Positions 19,246 through 28,062 of a DNA stretch of 64,000 nucleotides are shown here, piece after piece. The stretch comes from Vulcanimicrobium alpinum (GTDB lineage Bacteria; Vulcanimicrobiota; Vulcanimicrobiia; Vulcanimicrobiales; Vulcanimicrobiaceae): contig NZ_AP025523.1 of assembly GCF_027923555.1 (NCBI RefSeq), positions 1 to 64,000 on the forward strand, written 5' to 3'. Each line of letters starts with the position of its first letter. Within the stretch, counting starts at the first letter, position 1. The notes under the pieces are model-generated. The model ran no database searches. It was not told where the DNA came from and was given only the letters and a program-made list of their open reading frames with translations. Both the position numbers and the translations under genes were made by a program.

Positions 19246-19262
19246 CCGAGGGACCACCCGAC

Positions 19263-19736
19263 GTGCCGACACTCGACGTGCGCGAGATCATGAAGATCCT
19301 CCCGCATCGCTATCCGCTGCTCTTGATCGACCGCATCACCGAACTCCAGCCGTTCGCGTTCGCGCGCGGCTACAAGAACGTCACCGCGAACGAACCGATG
19401 CTGCAGGGCCACTTTCCGGGCAACCCGCTGTTCCCCGGCGTCTACATGATCGAGGCGCTCGCGCAGCTCGGCGGCACGACGATTCTCGAACCCGGCGACA
19501 TGGCGCGCAAGGTGCCGTACCTCGCCGCGGTCGACAAGGCGAAGTTCAAACGGCCGGTCGTCCCGGGCGACCGGCTCGACATGGAAGCGCGCGTCACGAA
19601 GACGAAATTGAACATCGGCTGGGTCAGCGCCGAAGCGAAGGTCGACGGCAAGGTCGTCGTCAGCGCGGAGCTGACGTTTTCGATCACGATCGATCCGTCG
19701 GCGTTCGCCAACGACGCGACCGTGCTGCACCTGTGA
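19263..19736 (+). CDS. fabZ: 3-hydroxyacyl-ACP dehydratase FabZ
   Basis: FabZ dehydrates 3-hydroxyacyl-ACP in fatty-acid elongation and competes with LpxA/LpxD for the same substrate, so clustering with lpx genes is common. The hot-dog fold signature is clear: ILPHRYPLLLIDRI near 13, and GHFPGNPLFPGVYMIEALAQ near 47 with the catalytic His and Glu. Length is 157. GTG at 19263 has a GAGGGA element about nine bases upstream. The stop overlaps the lpxA GTG. Confidence 0.95.
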   Translation: MPTLDVREIMKILPHRYPLLLIDRITELQPFAFARGYKNVTANEPMLQGHFPGNPLFPGVYMIEALAQLGGTTILEPGDMARKVPYLAAVDKAKFKRPVVPGDRLDMEARVTKTKLNIGWVSAEAKVDGKVVVSAELTFSITIDPSAFANDATVLHL

Positions 19737-20503
19737 TCCATCCGACCGCGATCGTCCATCCGAACGCGACCATCGCGAAGTCGGTGGAGGTCGGCCCCTA
19801 CTGCATCGTCGGGGAACACGTGACGATCGATTCCGGGGCGAAGCTGCTCGCGCACGTCGTCGTCAACGGGCGCACGTCGATCGGCGCCGACACGGTGATC
19901 TATCCGTTCACCTCGATCGGCGCGCCGTCACAGGATCGCAAAGCCGCCGACGACGAGGTCTCGTACACGAAGATCGGCGCGCGCACCACGATCCGCGAAT
20001 ACGTCTCGATCCATCGCGGGACCGGCGACCAGACCGTCACCGCGGTCGGCGACGACTCGCTCCTGCTTGCCTACGTGCACGTCGCGCACAACTGCCGGAT
20101 CGGCAACCACGTCACGATGTCGAATCTCGCGCAGCTCGCCGGCGGCGTCGTCGTCGAAGACTACGCGGGGATCGGCGGGATGGCCGGGATCCATCAGGGC
20201 GTGCGCGTCGGCCGCCACGCGTTCGTCGGCGGCTACACGAAGATCGGCCAGGACGTTCCGCCGTTTCTGCTCGTCGACGGGAACCCGCCGCAGGCGTACG
20301 GGCTCAACACCGTCGGCTTGCGCCGTCACGGGATCGCCGCCGAAGCGCGCGCCGAATTGAAGGAAGCGTACAAGACGATCTACCGCTCGGAGCGCAACCT
20401 CTCGCAGGCGATCGCGGCGCTGCGCGAGCAGGTGAAGACGCCCGAAGGCCGTGCCCTGCTCGCGTTCCTCGAGGGCCCGTCGGAACGCGGGATCCTCAAG
20501 TAG
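19733..20503 (+). CDS. lpxA: UDP-N-acetylglucosamine acyltransferase
   Basis: LpxA transfers a 3-hydroxyacyl chain to UDP-GlcNAc, the first lipid A step. The 256 residues form a left-handed beta-helix of hexapeptide repeats with the family motif AYVHVAHNCRIGN near 113-125 carrying the catalytic histidine, then a C-terminal helical domain (GLRRHGI near 198). The start is GTG overlapping fabZ (GTGA). Confidence 0.96.
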   Translation: MIHPTAIVHPNATIAKSVEVGPYCIVGEHVTIDSGAKLLAHVVVNGRTSIGADTVIYPFTSIGAPSQDRKAADDEVSYTKIGARTTIREYVSIHRGTGDQTVTAVGDDSLLLAYVHVAHNCRIGNHVTMSNLAQLAGGVVVEDYAGIGGMAGIHQGVRVGRHAFVGGYTKIGQDVPPFLLVDGNPPQAYGLNTVGLRRHGIAAEARAELKEAYKTIYRSERNLSQAIAALREQVKTPEGRALLAFLEGPSERGILK

Positions 20504-20514
20504 GGCGGGCGGCG

Positions 20515-21660
20515 ATGCGCGCGTTCTTCAGCACCGGTGAGGCGTCGGGCGAACTGCTCGCCGCCGATCTGCTCGGTGCTCTGCGCCGGCGCGTCGCCGT
20601 GAAAGCCGAAGGGATCGGCGACGACCGGCTCGCCGCCGCCGGCGTGCACATCGTGCAGCGCACGCGCGGCTGGGCGACGCTGGGAATCGTCGAAGCGTTG
20701 CGCAATATCCCGCGCTTGGGGCTCGCGTCGATCCGCCTCGCGCTGCACGTGCGAACGACGGCCCCGGATTTCGTCGTGCTGATCGACTTCGGCGCGTTCA
20801 ACGTGCGCTTCGCGTGGCTGCTGCGCCGCTTCGGCTTCCGCAATCCGATCGTGTACTACGCGCCGCCGGCGGCGTGGCTCGACAATCCGGTTCGCGCGCG
20901 GCAGGTCGCGGCGCTCTGCGATCCGCTCACGATCTTTCGCCATCAAGCGGAGTTCTATCGTTCGCTGCACCTGCCGATCGGCTACGTCGGCCATCCGCTC
21001 GTCTCGACGATCGAAGCGCGCCCGCCACGCCCGCCGGCGGCGGCCGGCGGCGGGACGATCGCACTGCTCCCCGGGAGCCGCGCCGGCGAGATCGAGCGCC
21101 ACACGCCGCGGCTGCTCGACGCGCTCGCGCGCGTACGCGAGGTTCGCCCCGGCGTGCAGGCGGTGATCGTCGCCGCGAACGACGACGCGCAGCGGCACAT
21201 CGAACACCTGCTGGCATTCCGCTCGCCGCTCCCGGTGACGCTGGCGCGCGACACCCGCGCGGTGCTGCGCGACGCCGACGCCGCGGCGATCGCGTCCGGC
21301 ACCGCGGTGCTCGAGGCGGCGCTGATCGAGACGCCCGCCGTCGCGCTGTACGTCCTGGGTGAAGCGCAGGCGAAGATCGCACGCCGCATCTATCGCGGCC
21401 GGTTCATCACCATTCCGAACCTCGTCCTCGACGAGCCGGTCGTCCCCGAACTCGTGCAGGAGGCGGCCACGCCGGCGGCGCTCGCCGACGCGCTGCTCGC
21501 GCTGCTCGACGCGCCGCAGGCGCAGCGCGACGGATATGCGCGCGCGCGCGCCGCGCTCGGCCCGCACGATGCGCTGCAGCGCAACGCCGATTGGGTGCTG
21601 GCGACCGTCGCGGAGCATCGCGTGCCGGCGGCCCGCGCGCTCGCGGCGGGAACGTTCTGA
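20515..21660 (+). CDS. lpxB: Lipid-A-disaccharide synthase
   Basis: LpxB joins lipid X and UDP-diacylglucosamine. The 381-residue GT-B type protein shows the family marks FFSTGEASGELLAADLLGAL at the N-terminus, YYAPPAAWL near 117 and LLPGSRAGEIERH near 183, as well as SGTAVLEAAL near 262. It sits 11 bases after lpxA, with an ATG start. The preceding enzyme in the pathway (LpxH, LpxI or LpxG) is not recognisable nearby unless the next gene supplies it. Confidence 0.94.
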   Translation: MRAFFSTGEASGELLAADLLGALRRRVAVKAEGIGDDRLAAAGVHIVQRTRGWATLGIVEALRNIPRLGLASIRLALHVRTTAPDFVVLIDFGAFNVRFAWLLRRFGFRNPIVYYAPPAAWLDNPVRARQVAALCDPLTIFRHQAEFYRSLHLPIGYVGHPLVSTIEARPPRPPAAAGGGTIALLPGSRAGEIERHTPRLLDALARVREVRPGVQAVIVAANDDAQRHIEHLLAFRSPLPVTLARDTRAVLRDADAAAIASGTAVLEAALIETPAVALYVLGEAQAKIARRIYRGRFITIPNLVLDEPVVPELVQEAATPAALADALLALLDAPQAQRDGYARARAALGPHDALQRNADWVLATVAEHRVPAARALAAGTF

Positions 21661-21666
21661 ACGTTC

Positions 21667-22392
21667 GTGCGGATCTATCACACCAGCGACGTCCACGACC
21701 GGCGGCACATCGCCGAACCGATCCTGGCGTTGCGCGCCGCGCGGCCGGGGCTCTACGTCGACTGCGGCGACTCGCTCCGCGGCTCGCAGACCGTCTTCCA
21801 TCGCCGCGAACCGATCGTCGGCGAACTCGATCGCGCGCACGTCGACGTCCAGGCGATGGGCAATCGGGAGTTCCACTACATCGCGGCGGCGGTGCGCGCG
21901 CGCGTCGCGCTGATGCGACACCCGCTGGTGTGCGCGAACCTGACGAGCGCGCGCGGCCGGGTGCCGTTCACCGCCGACCTGACGCTGGTGCGCGACGATG
22001 CCGAGGGCACGCCGTGGACGCTGCGTTTTTTCGGCCTTCTCGTCGTGCAGTATCCCGCGGGTTCGCCGTGGGAGCGCGTCTTCGATTGGCGCTTCGCCGA
22101 TCCGATCGGCGTCGCGGAGCGCATCGCGAACGAGACTCCGGACGACGTCGTGCTGATCGCGCTCTCGCATCTCGGACTTCGTACGGACCGTCTGCTCGCG
22201 CGGCGCGTCCCCCGGCTCGATCTCATCCTCGGCGGCCACAGTCACGACACGCTCCCCGAACCGGAGTACGCCGGCGGCGTGCCGATCGTGCACGCGGGGC
22301 CCTACGGTGCGTTTGTGTCGCGCACCGAGCTTGCGAAGGACGCCGCCGGCCGCGCCCGTATCACGGACTTCGCGCTCGAGCCGCTGCGGTGA
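21667..22392 (+). CDS. UshA/5'-nucleotidase-like metallophosphoesterase
   Basis: A 241-residue calcineurin-type phosphoesterase resembling only the catalytic domain of UshA/5'-nucleotidases; the C-terminal substrate domain is absent, as is any signal peptide. Metal motifs in order: TSDVHD (6-11), CGDS (33-36), GNREFH (65-70), LSHLG (about 158) and GGHSHD (189-194). In the family the third motif is normally GNHE, with the His catalytic; here it is Arg. It starts (GTG) six bases after lpxB and its stop overlaps the LpxB-related gene. Context suggests hydrolysis of a UDP-sugar or UDP-diacylglucosamine, the LpxH-like step otherwise missing here; this is inference. Confidence 0.7.
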   Translation: MRIYHTSDVHDRRHIAEPILALRAARPGLYVDCGDSLRGSQTVFHRREPIVGELDRAHVDVQAMGNREFHYIAAAVRARVALMRHPLVCANLTSARGRVPFTADLTLVRDDAEGTPWTLRFFGLLVVQYPAGSPWERVFDWRFADPIGVAERIANETPDDVVLIALSHLGLRTDRLLARRVPRLDLILGGHSHDTLPEPEYAGGVPIVHAGPYGAFVSRTELAKDAAGRARITDFALEPLR

Positions 22393-23471
22393 GCGCCGCG
22401 GTGCTTTTCGTGACCAACGGTCACGGCGAGGCGGCGATCGCGGCGCGGATCGCGCAGGACCTGCGCGCGCTCGCCGCCGTGCGCACCGATCACTTCGGGC
22501 TGGTCGGCGAGCGGCTCGGCGGCGGCGACTTTCCCGACGTCGGCCCGCAGCGCGCGATGCCGTCGGGCGGCCTCGTCGCGATGGGAAACGTCCGCGCGTT
22601 CGCGCGCGATCTCGGCGCCGGGTTCGCCGGGCTCTTCGCGCGCCAGCTCCGTTTCCTGCGCTCGGCGCGCGCGCGCTACGCCGTGGTCGTCGCGGTCGGC
22701 GACGCGTACGCCTGTGCGCTCGCGCGCACGGCCGGCGCGCCGCTGGCGTTCGTCGGCACCGCGAAGAGCGTCTACGTCGCACGCTACGGCCCGTTCGAAC
22801 GGCGCATCATCGGCGGCGCGCGGCGGATCTTCGTGCGCGACGCGGCGACCGCGGCCGATCTGCGCGCGCACGGCGTCGCCGCGGAGGCGCCGGGCAACGT
22901 GATCGTCGACCTGCTCGCGAGCGACGAGCGCGTCGCGTGGAACGCGACGCCGCGGCTCGCGTTGCTTCCCGGCTCGCGCGAACGCGCGTACGGCGATGCC
23001 CTGCGCCTCGCCGGCGTCGTCGCTGCGCTGCGCGAGCGGATCGGCGAGCTCGACGCGGTCCTCTCGATCGCACCCAACCTCGACGCGGCGCGCTTCGCGC
23101 CGGCGCTCGAACGCGGAGGCCTGCGGCCGTGGACCGGACCGCTCGGCGCGATCTTCGCCGGCGCGACGCTCGCGATCGGACAGAGCGGGACCGCCAACGA
23201 GGCGGCAGCGGCGCAGGGGCTCCCGGTCGTCGCGCTCGAGCTCGACGACGCGCCGCGCGTCGCCTGGTACCGCAAACGCCAGGCCGGCCTCCTCGGGGAC
23301 GCGCTGGCGATCGTCTCCGGCGACCCCGCCGCGGCCGCGGCCCGGATCGCCGACCTGCTCGCCGACGGCGAGCGGCGCGCGCGGATGGGGGCGGTCGGCC
23401 GCGAGCGGATGGGCGGACCGGGCGGCGCGCACGCGATCGCCGCCGCCGTTGCCGCCCTCGTCGCGGCGTGA
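22389..23471 (+). CDS. LpxB-related GT-B glycosyltransferase
   Basis: A 360-residue protein resembling the 'lipid-A-disaccharide synthase-related' family known mainly from cyanobacteria. It begins FVTNGHGEAAIAARIAQDL, has VAVGDAYACALA near 100, LALLPGSRERAYGDAL near 190 (matching the LpxB LPGSR motif), and GQSGTANEAAAAQGLPVVAL near 262, typical of the donor-binding half of GT-B enzymes. GTGA overlap with the upstream gene and TGATG overlap with the ligase gene suggest a single translation unit. The true acceptor is unknown; a role in lipid A or a related glycolipid is inferred from place. Confidence 0.7.
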   Translation: MSAAVLFVTNGHGEAAIAARIAQDLRALAAVRTDHFGLVGERLGGGDFPDVGPQRAMPSGGLVAMGNVRAFARDLGAGFAGLFARQLRFLRSARARYAVVVAVGDAYACALARTAGAPLAFVGTAKSVYVARYGPFERRIIGGARRIFVRDAATAADLRAHGVAAEAPGNVIVDLLASDERVAWNATPRLALLPGSRERAYGDALRLAGVVAALRERIGELDAVLSIAPNLDAARFAPALERGGLRPWTGPLGAIFAGATLAIGQSGTANEAAAAQGLPVVALELDDAPRVAWYRKRQAGLLGDALAIVSGDPAAAAARIADLLADGERRARMGAVGRERMGGPGGAHAIAAAVAALVAA

Positions 23472-24655
23472 TGCGCCCCTCCGCGCTCGGCCTCGCGGTC
23501 CTCTGCGCGATCATCCCGCTCTACGGGACCTTCGCGGCGCTCGACCCGTCCCGGCCCCCCATTCCGCCGCTGATCCCGCACGCCGCGACCGCCGCGGCCG
23601 GGCTCCTCGCGCTGGCGGCGCTCGCCGCGGTCGTGCCGGCCGCCGCCCGGGCGGTCCGTCGCGACGCGCTGACCCTGGCGTTCCTCGCGCCCGGGCTCGC
23701 GACGCTCGTCTCGGCGGTGACGGGCTTCGATCCGCTCAGCGGGATCGGCCTGGGGGTGCTGGTCCTCGGGGTCGGCGGCGCCGGGCTCGCGCTGGCGCGC
23801 GAAGCCGACGCCGCGACCGTCCGCCTGTGCCTGCGCGTCCTGCTCTGGTCGGCGCTCGCCGCCGGCGCCCTGGCGCTCACGCTCTTCGTGCTGCACCGGC
23901 CGGCGGCGCTTTACGCGTACAACAACGGCCGCGCCGTCGGGACGTTCCTGAACCCGAACGAACTCGCCGCCTACGCCCTCGTTCTGCTGAGCGTCGCGGT
24001 CCCGCTCGCCGTCGCGAGCCGCGGGCGCGACCGGCTCGCCGTCGCCGCCGCGGCGGTCCTCGCGGTGACGCTCGGTGCGACCTTCTCGCGCTGGGGCGCG
24101 CTCAGCGCGGTGTGCGGCGTCGCTGCCTACGCGCTGCTCGCCCGTTCGCGGGCGCTGCTCGCGGCCGCCGCGGCCGTCGCCGTCGCCGGCCTGGCCGTGA
24201 ACGCGTGGGCCGGCGCGACCCACCACAACCCGCGCGACACCGAGGCCCGCGCCGTCGCCTGGCGCGCCGGGATCACCACCTTCGAACGCTTCCCGCTGCT
24301 GGGCGTCGGCCCGCTGGCGTTCTCGCGGACCTACGACACCGTCCGGCCGCCCGAGGCGCCGGGCCCGCGCACCCCGGTCGCGTTCGACCCGCACTCGCTC
24401 CCGATCGCGTTTGCCGCCGACGGCGGGCTGCTCGCGCTGATCACCCTCTCGGCGTCGTTCGCGACCGTGATGCGGGCCGTCGCGGTCGCGGCGGCGACAG
24501 CCCGCCCTGCCGCGCGAATGCTCGCGCTCGGCCTCGCGGCGGGGCTCACCGCGCTGTTCGTCGACTGCACGATCAACACGATCTCGCTGTTCTTCGTGCT
24601 CGGTCTCCAGGTCGTGCCGCTCGCGCTCGCCGTAGTACGCACCGATGCCCGCTAA
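23471..24655 (+). CDS. O-antigen ligase/polymerase-like membrane protein
   Basis: A 394-residue integral membrane protein with about ten to twelve hydrophobic segments. It shows the Wzy/WaaL pattern: GRAVGTFLNPNELAAYALV near 156-174, a large polar loop with LLGVGPLAFSRTY near 277 and a His in the loop (DPHSLPIAF). Such proteins attach or polymerise O-antigen on the outer face of the inner membrane. It lies inside the lipid A/Lpt run, which fits. The exact activity (ligase or polymerase) cannot be decided from sequence alone. Confidence 0.72.
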   Translation: MRPSALGLAVLCAIIPLYGTFAALDPSRPPIPPLIPHAATAAAGLLALAALAAVVPAAARAVRRDALTLAFLAPGLATLVSAVTGFDPLSGIGLGVLVLGVGGAGLALAREADAATVRLCLRVLLWSALAAGALALTLFVLHRPAALYAYNNGRAVGTFLNPNELAAYALVLLSVAVPLAVASRGRDRLAVAAAAVLAVTLGATFSRWGALSAVCGVAAYALLARSRALLAAAAAVAVAGLAVNAWAGATHHNPRDTEARAVAWRAGITTFERFPLLGVGPLAFSRTYDTVRPPEAPGPRTPVAFDPHSLPIAFAADGGLLALITLSASFATVMRAVAVAAATARPAARMLALGLAAGLTALFVDCTINTISLFFVLGLQVVPLALAVVRTDAR

Positions 24656-25205
24656 GCCGCTCTGCACGCTCCTGCTCCTCGCCGTCGCGGCGGGGTGTGC
24701 GCCGAAGGCGCCTGCGCCGGCGCCGGGCGGCGGCTCGCCCGCCCCGACCGCGACCGCGACCCCCGTGCCGGTGCACGTCGTCGGCGCCGGAAAACCCGGT
24801 CAGCCCGCGGTGCTGAGCGAGACGAAGGCGAATCGCAAGATCTACACCATCCGCGCGGTGCAGTTCGAGGGCGACGCACTCGGCACCAACGGCGTCGGGC
24901 GGCTCGATCACCCGCACATCACGTTCTACGACAAGACCGGATCGGTCACGGTCGCCGACGCGCCGAAGGCCACCGTGAAACAACGCGACAAGAGTATCGA
25001 TATGACGGGCGGCGTGCACGCGCGAACCGCGGAAGGCGGCGTTTTGACCTGCGATTCCTTGCGCTACGATGCGGGAACGGAGCGTTTGCTCGGAACGGGG
25101 CACGTCGTCCTCACCTCGCCCGACGGCCTGCGGCTGAGCGGCGACCGGCTCGACGGCGACGTGCGGCTGCACGACGCGCGCGTGACCTCCGGGAGCGCGG
25201 CTTGA
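24645..25205 (+). CDS. lptC: LptC/LptA-like LPS export lipoprotein
   Basis: A 186-residue predicted lipoprotein: signal peptide with lipobox VAAGC (cysteine about 18), Pro/Ala/Thr-rich linker (about 20-45), then beta-strands of the OstA/LptC type (VQFEGDALG, HITFYDKTG, MTGGVHARTAEGG, LGTGHVVLTSPDGLRLSGD). LptC relays LPS from the LptBFG transporter to the LptA bridge. It overlaps the ligase gene by 11 bases and the lptB TTG by TTGA. The last third resembles LptA, so it may do both jobs; no separate lptA or lptD is in the window. Confidence 0.75.
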   Translation: MPAKPLCTLLLLAVAAGCAPKAPAPAPGGGSPAPTATATPVPVHVVGAGKPGQPAVLSETKANRKIYTIRAVQFEGDALGTNGVGRLDHPHITFYDKTGSVTVADAPKATVKQRDKSIDMTGGVHARTAEGGVLTCDSLRYDAGTERLLGTGHVVLTSPDGLRLSGDRLDGDVRLHDARVTSGSAA

Positions 25206-25942
25206 CCGATCGCATCGTCCTGCGCGATCTCGTCAAGAAATACGGTCAGCGCACCGTCGTCAAAGAGGTCAGCGCCGTGGTGCAGCGCGGCGAAGTCGTC
25301 GGGCTGCTCGGCCCCAACGGCGCCGGCAAGACGACGACGTTCTACATGGTCGTCGGGCTGGTGAAGCCCGACGGCGGGACCGTCACGCTCGAGCGCCACG
25401 ACGGCGACACGTTCGAGATCACGCGCTCGCCGATGCACGTGCGCGCGCGCGCCGGGATCGGTTATCTCGCGCAGGAGAACTCGATCTTCCGCAAGCTCTC
25501 CGTCGGCGACAACCTGCGCCTGATCTGGGAGATGAACGGCGTGCCGGCCGCCGAGCGCGAGCGGCGACTCCCCGAGTTGCTCGCCGAGTTCGGATTGCTC
25601 GACTTCGTCGACCAGCGCGGGGATTCGCTCTCCGGCGGCGAGCGCCGCCGCGTCGAGATCGCGCGCGCGATCGCGACCGAACCGGCGTTTTTGCTGCTCG
25701 ACGAACCGTTCACCGGGATCGACCCGATCGCCGTCGCCGACATCCAGGCGATGATCCGCCAACTGCGCGAGCGCGGACTCGGCGTGCTGATCACCGACCA
25801 CCAGGTGCGCGAGACGCTCGCAATCGTCGATCGTGCGTACATCCTCAACGACGGCCGGATCGAAGTGAGCGGTTCGGCGCAGGACGTCCTCGATTCGCCG
25901 GTGGCGCGCAAGTTTTATCTCGGCGAAGGGTTCCGCTTGTGA
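25202..25942 (+). CDS. lptB: LPS export ABC transporter ATP-binding protein LptB
   Basis: A 246-residue ABC ATPase that powers LPS extraction with LptFG. Walker A GPNGAGKTTTFYMVVG is near 37, the Q-loop in GYLAQENSIFRKLSV near 87, the signature SLSGGERRRVEIARA near 140, Walker B FLLLDEPFTGIDP near 162 and the switch His in LITDHQVRETL near 198. The tyrosine-rich TTTFYM and the FTGIDP/ITDHQVRETL pattern are specific to LptB. It starts at TTG overlapping lptC and ends overlapping the permease gene (GTGA). Confidence 0.95.
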   Translation: MTDRIVLRDLVKKYGQRTVVKEVSAVVQRGEVVGLLGPNGAGKTTTFYMVVGLVKPDGGTVTLERHDGDTFEITRSPMHVRARAGIGYLAQENSIFRKLSVGDNLRLIWEMNGVPAAERERRLPELLAEFGLLDFVDQRGDSLSGGERRRVEIARAIATEPAFLLLDEPFTGIDPIAVADIQAMIRQLRERGLGVLITDHQVRETLAIVDRAYILNDGRIEVSGSAQDVLDSPVARKFYLGEGFRL

Positions 25943-27093
25943 TCGCCGCCGCGCCCGCTTCGAGCGCGCACGCGCGGCGCGCGCCGCTATGGCCGCCGAC
26001 GATCATGGACCGCTACCTGATCGCCGAACTGCGCGGCCCGTTTCTGTTCGGGCTCTCGGCGTTCACGCTGATCTTCGTCGCCACGCAGATCCTCGCGATC
26101 GGCCGGCTGGTCTCCGAAGAACACGCGCCGCTGTGGGCGGCGGTCGAATACTTCCTGTGGGGGATGCCGCAGTATCTGCTGCTGGTGATCCCGATGGCGA
26201 TGCTGCTCGGAACGCTGCTCGCGATGCAGCGGCTCTCCGGCGACAGCGAGGTCATCGCGTTCAAGGCCGGCGGCGTCTCGCTGGCGCGCATCGTCGCACC
26301 GCTGCTCATCGTCGGGCTGCTCATCTCGCTCTTCGCGCTGATCGTTCAGGAGCTGTTCGTCCCGTTCGCCAACGACAAGGCGGCGTACGTGCGGCAAGCG
26401 GTGATCGAGCACGTCTCGCCGGCACTCTCGAACCTCTCGGCGGTGACGCCGCTGCCGGGCGGCGGGAAGCAAGTTACGATCGCCGGCGCGTTCGACGTCG
26501 AACGGCAGGCGCTGCTCAACGTCACCGTGATCCGTTACGACGCGCAGCAGAAGCCGCGCGAGTTCATCGTCGCCGACCGCGCGACATACACGCAGCCGAC
26601 GTGGCACTTCGAGAACGCGCGCACCTACGCGTTCTCGCAGGACGGGCAGACGCAGACCGGCACGTTCCCGGGCGGCTTGCAAGTCGACATCGGCGAGCGC
26701 CCGAACCAGATCGCGAAGCAGTCGCTGCAGATCTCCAACCCCGAAGATCTCTCGCGCGCTGAGATCAAGGAGCGCATCGACTCGGGGCAGCTCTCGCCGC
26801 AGCAGCGCAACCTCTTCACGGCGACGTACTCGGCGAAGCTCGCGCGGCCGTTCGCGGCGTTCGTGTTCACGCTTATCGCCGTCTCGTTCGGGCTGCGCCC
26901 GGTGCGCGGCGGCGGGACCGGACTTGGCTTCGGGATCGCGGTCGCCGTGGTCTTCGTCTACTACGTCATCTCGACCGTGTTTCTGTCGATCGGCGGCGCC
27001 GCCGTGTGGCTCGCCGGGATCGCCGCGTGGACGCCCAACCTGCTCTTCACGATCATCGGTGCGGTGCTGCTGCGCCGCGCGTCGCGGGCGTAG
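25939..27093 (+). CDS. LptF/LptG family LPS export permease
   Basis: A 384-residue YjgP/YjgQ permease. It has membrane segments near the N-terminus (FGLSAFTLIFVATQILAI, YLLLVIPMAMLLGTLL and a third near 115-135), a periplasmic beta-jellyroll (about 150-270), and three segments at the C-terminus. E. coli uses LptF plus LptG; only one gene is present here, so the protein may act as a homodimer, or the partner lies elsewhere. The GTG at 25939 overlaps lptB. An ATG at 26005 (MDRYLIAEL) is also a plausible start and resembles the usual family N-terminus better. Confidence 0.9.
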   Translation: MIAAAPASSAHARRAPLWPPTIMDRYLIAELRGPFLFGLSAFTLIFVATQILAIGRLVSEEHAPLWAAVEYFLWGMPQYLLLVIPMAMLLGTLLAMQRLSGDSEVIAFKAGGVSLARIVAPLLIVGLLISLFALIVQELFVPFANDKAAYVRQAVIEHVSPALSNLSAVTPLPGGGKQVTIAGAFDVERQALLNVTVIRYDAQQKPREFIVADRATYTQPTWHFENARTYAFSQDGQTQTGTFPGGLQVDIGERPNQIAKQSLQISNPEDLSRAEIKERIDSGQLSPQQRNLFTATYSAKLARPFAAFVFTLIAVSFGLRPVRGGGTGLGFGIAVAVVFVYYVISTVFLSIGGAAVWLAGIAAWTPNLLFTIIGAVLLRRASRA

Positions 27094-27099
27094 CGCGCG

Positions 27100-28059
27100 A
27101 TGAGCTTCACCTGGATCCCCGGCGTCCTCTCGGTCATCGGGATCGCGATCGTCGCCGGCGGGATCGCCTACATCGGCGACCGCGTCGGACATCAGGTCGG
27201 CCGCAAGCGGCTGACGCTGTTCGGCCTGCGCCCGAAGTACACGTCGACGATCGTCGCGGTCGCGACCGGGATGCTGATCGCGCTGTGCGTCACGCTGATC
27301 GCGCTGCTCGCCTCGAGCCAGGTGCGCACCGCGTTCTTCCGCCTGGGCCAGCTCAACGCAGAGATCAACGCGCTCCAGGCGCAGGCGATCGCGCAGCAGC
27401 AGGAACTCAACACGACGCGCAACTCCAACATCGTCGTGCAGAAGGGCGCGCTCGTCGGACCCGGCGTTCTGCTCAACACGTCGCTCCCGGAAGCCGAGCA
27501 GTTGCGCGTCTTCTCGGCTTTTTTCGACGACACGGTCCGCATCGCGAACCAGAACGCGCCGCGGATGGGGCTGCTGCCGACCAAGAGCCGCTCGACCGAC
27601 GCGCGGGTGCGGGCCGATCTGATCCGCGTGCTGCAGGACGCGCGCGAGCACTTCGCCTCCGTCGGCGACGGGAAGTCGACGCTGCTGTTCCTCCCGATCG
27701 CCTCGCAGAATCTCTTCCGCGGCGAGACGATGAGCTTCTCGTTCGGGTCGTGGCCCGACAAGCGGCTCTACGTCGGCGACGAGGAGATCGCGTCGATCGA
27801 CGTCGAGGGCGGACGGCCGCTCTCGCAGCTCGATTACTCGCTCCTGCAGAGCCGCGCATATGCGGCGCTCGCGCAGCGCGGGATGCCCTACCCGTTCTTC
27901 GCGTTCCCCAGCGGCTTCGATCCGGCGAAACTCGACGCCGTCGCCGCTCAGGTAGCGCGGGTGAAGGGCCGCTTCCGGGTGATCGCGCGCTCGGTCGGCG
28001 ACCTCTACCCCCACACGGCGCAGTTCACGATCGGCGTCACGCTCGCGCCGCGGTCCTGA
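27100..28059 (+). CDS. DUF3084 membrane protein
   Basis: A 319-residue protein of the DUF3084 family, described mainly from cyanobacteria. It has two N-terminal membrane segments (about 5-27 and 50-72) flanking a basic loop with RKRLTLFGLRPKYTSTIVA. A short coiled coil (about 80-108, Gln/Asn/Leu-rich) and a soluble domain of unknown function follow. Starts at ATG, seven bases after the LPS permease. A role in envelope or LPS transport is suggested only by place. Confidence 0.75.
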   Translation: MSFTWIPGVLSVIGIAIVAGGIAYIGDRVGHQVGRKRLTLFGLRPKYTSTIVAVATGMLIALCVTLIALLASSQVRTAFFRLGQLNAEINALQAQAIAQQQELNTTRNSNIVVQKGALVGPGVLLNTSLPEAEQLRVFSAFFDDTVRIANQNAPRMGLLPTKSRSTDARVRADLIRVLQDAREHFASVGDGKSTLLFLPIASQNLFRGETMSFSFGSWPDKRLYVGDEEIASIDVEGGRPLSQLDYSLLQSRAYAALAQRGMPYPFFAFPSGFDPAKLDAVAAQVARVKGRFRVIARSVGDLYPHTAQFTIGVTLAPRS

Positions 28060-28062
28060 ACG

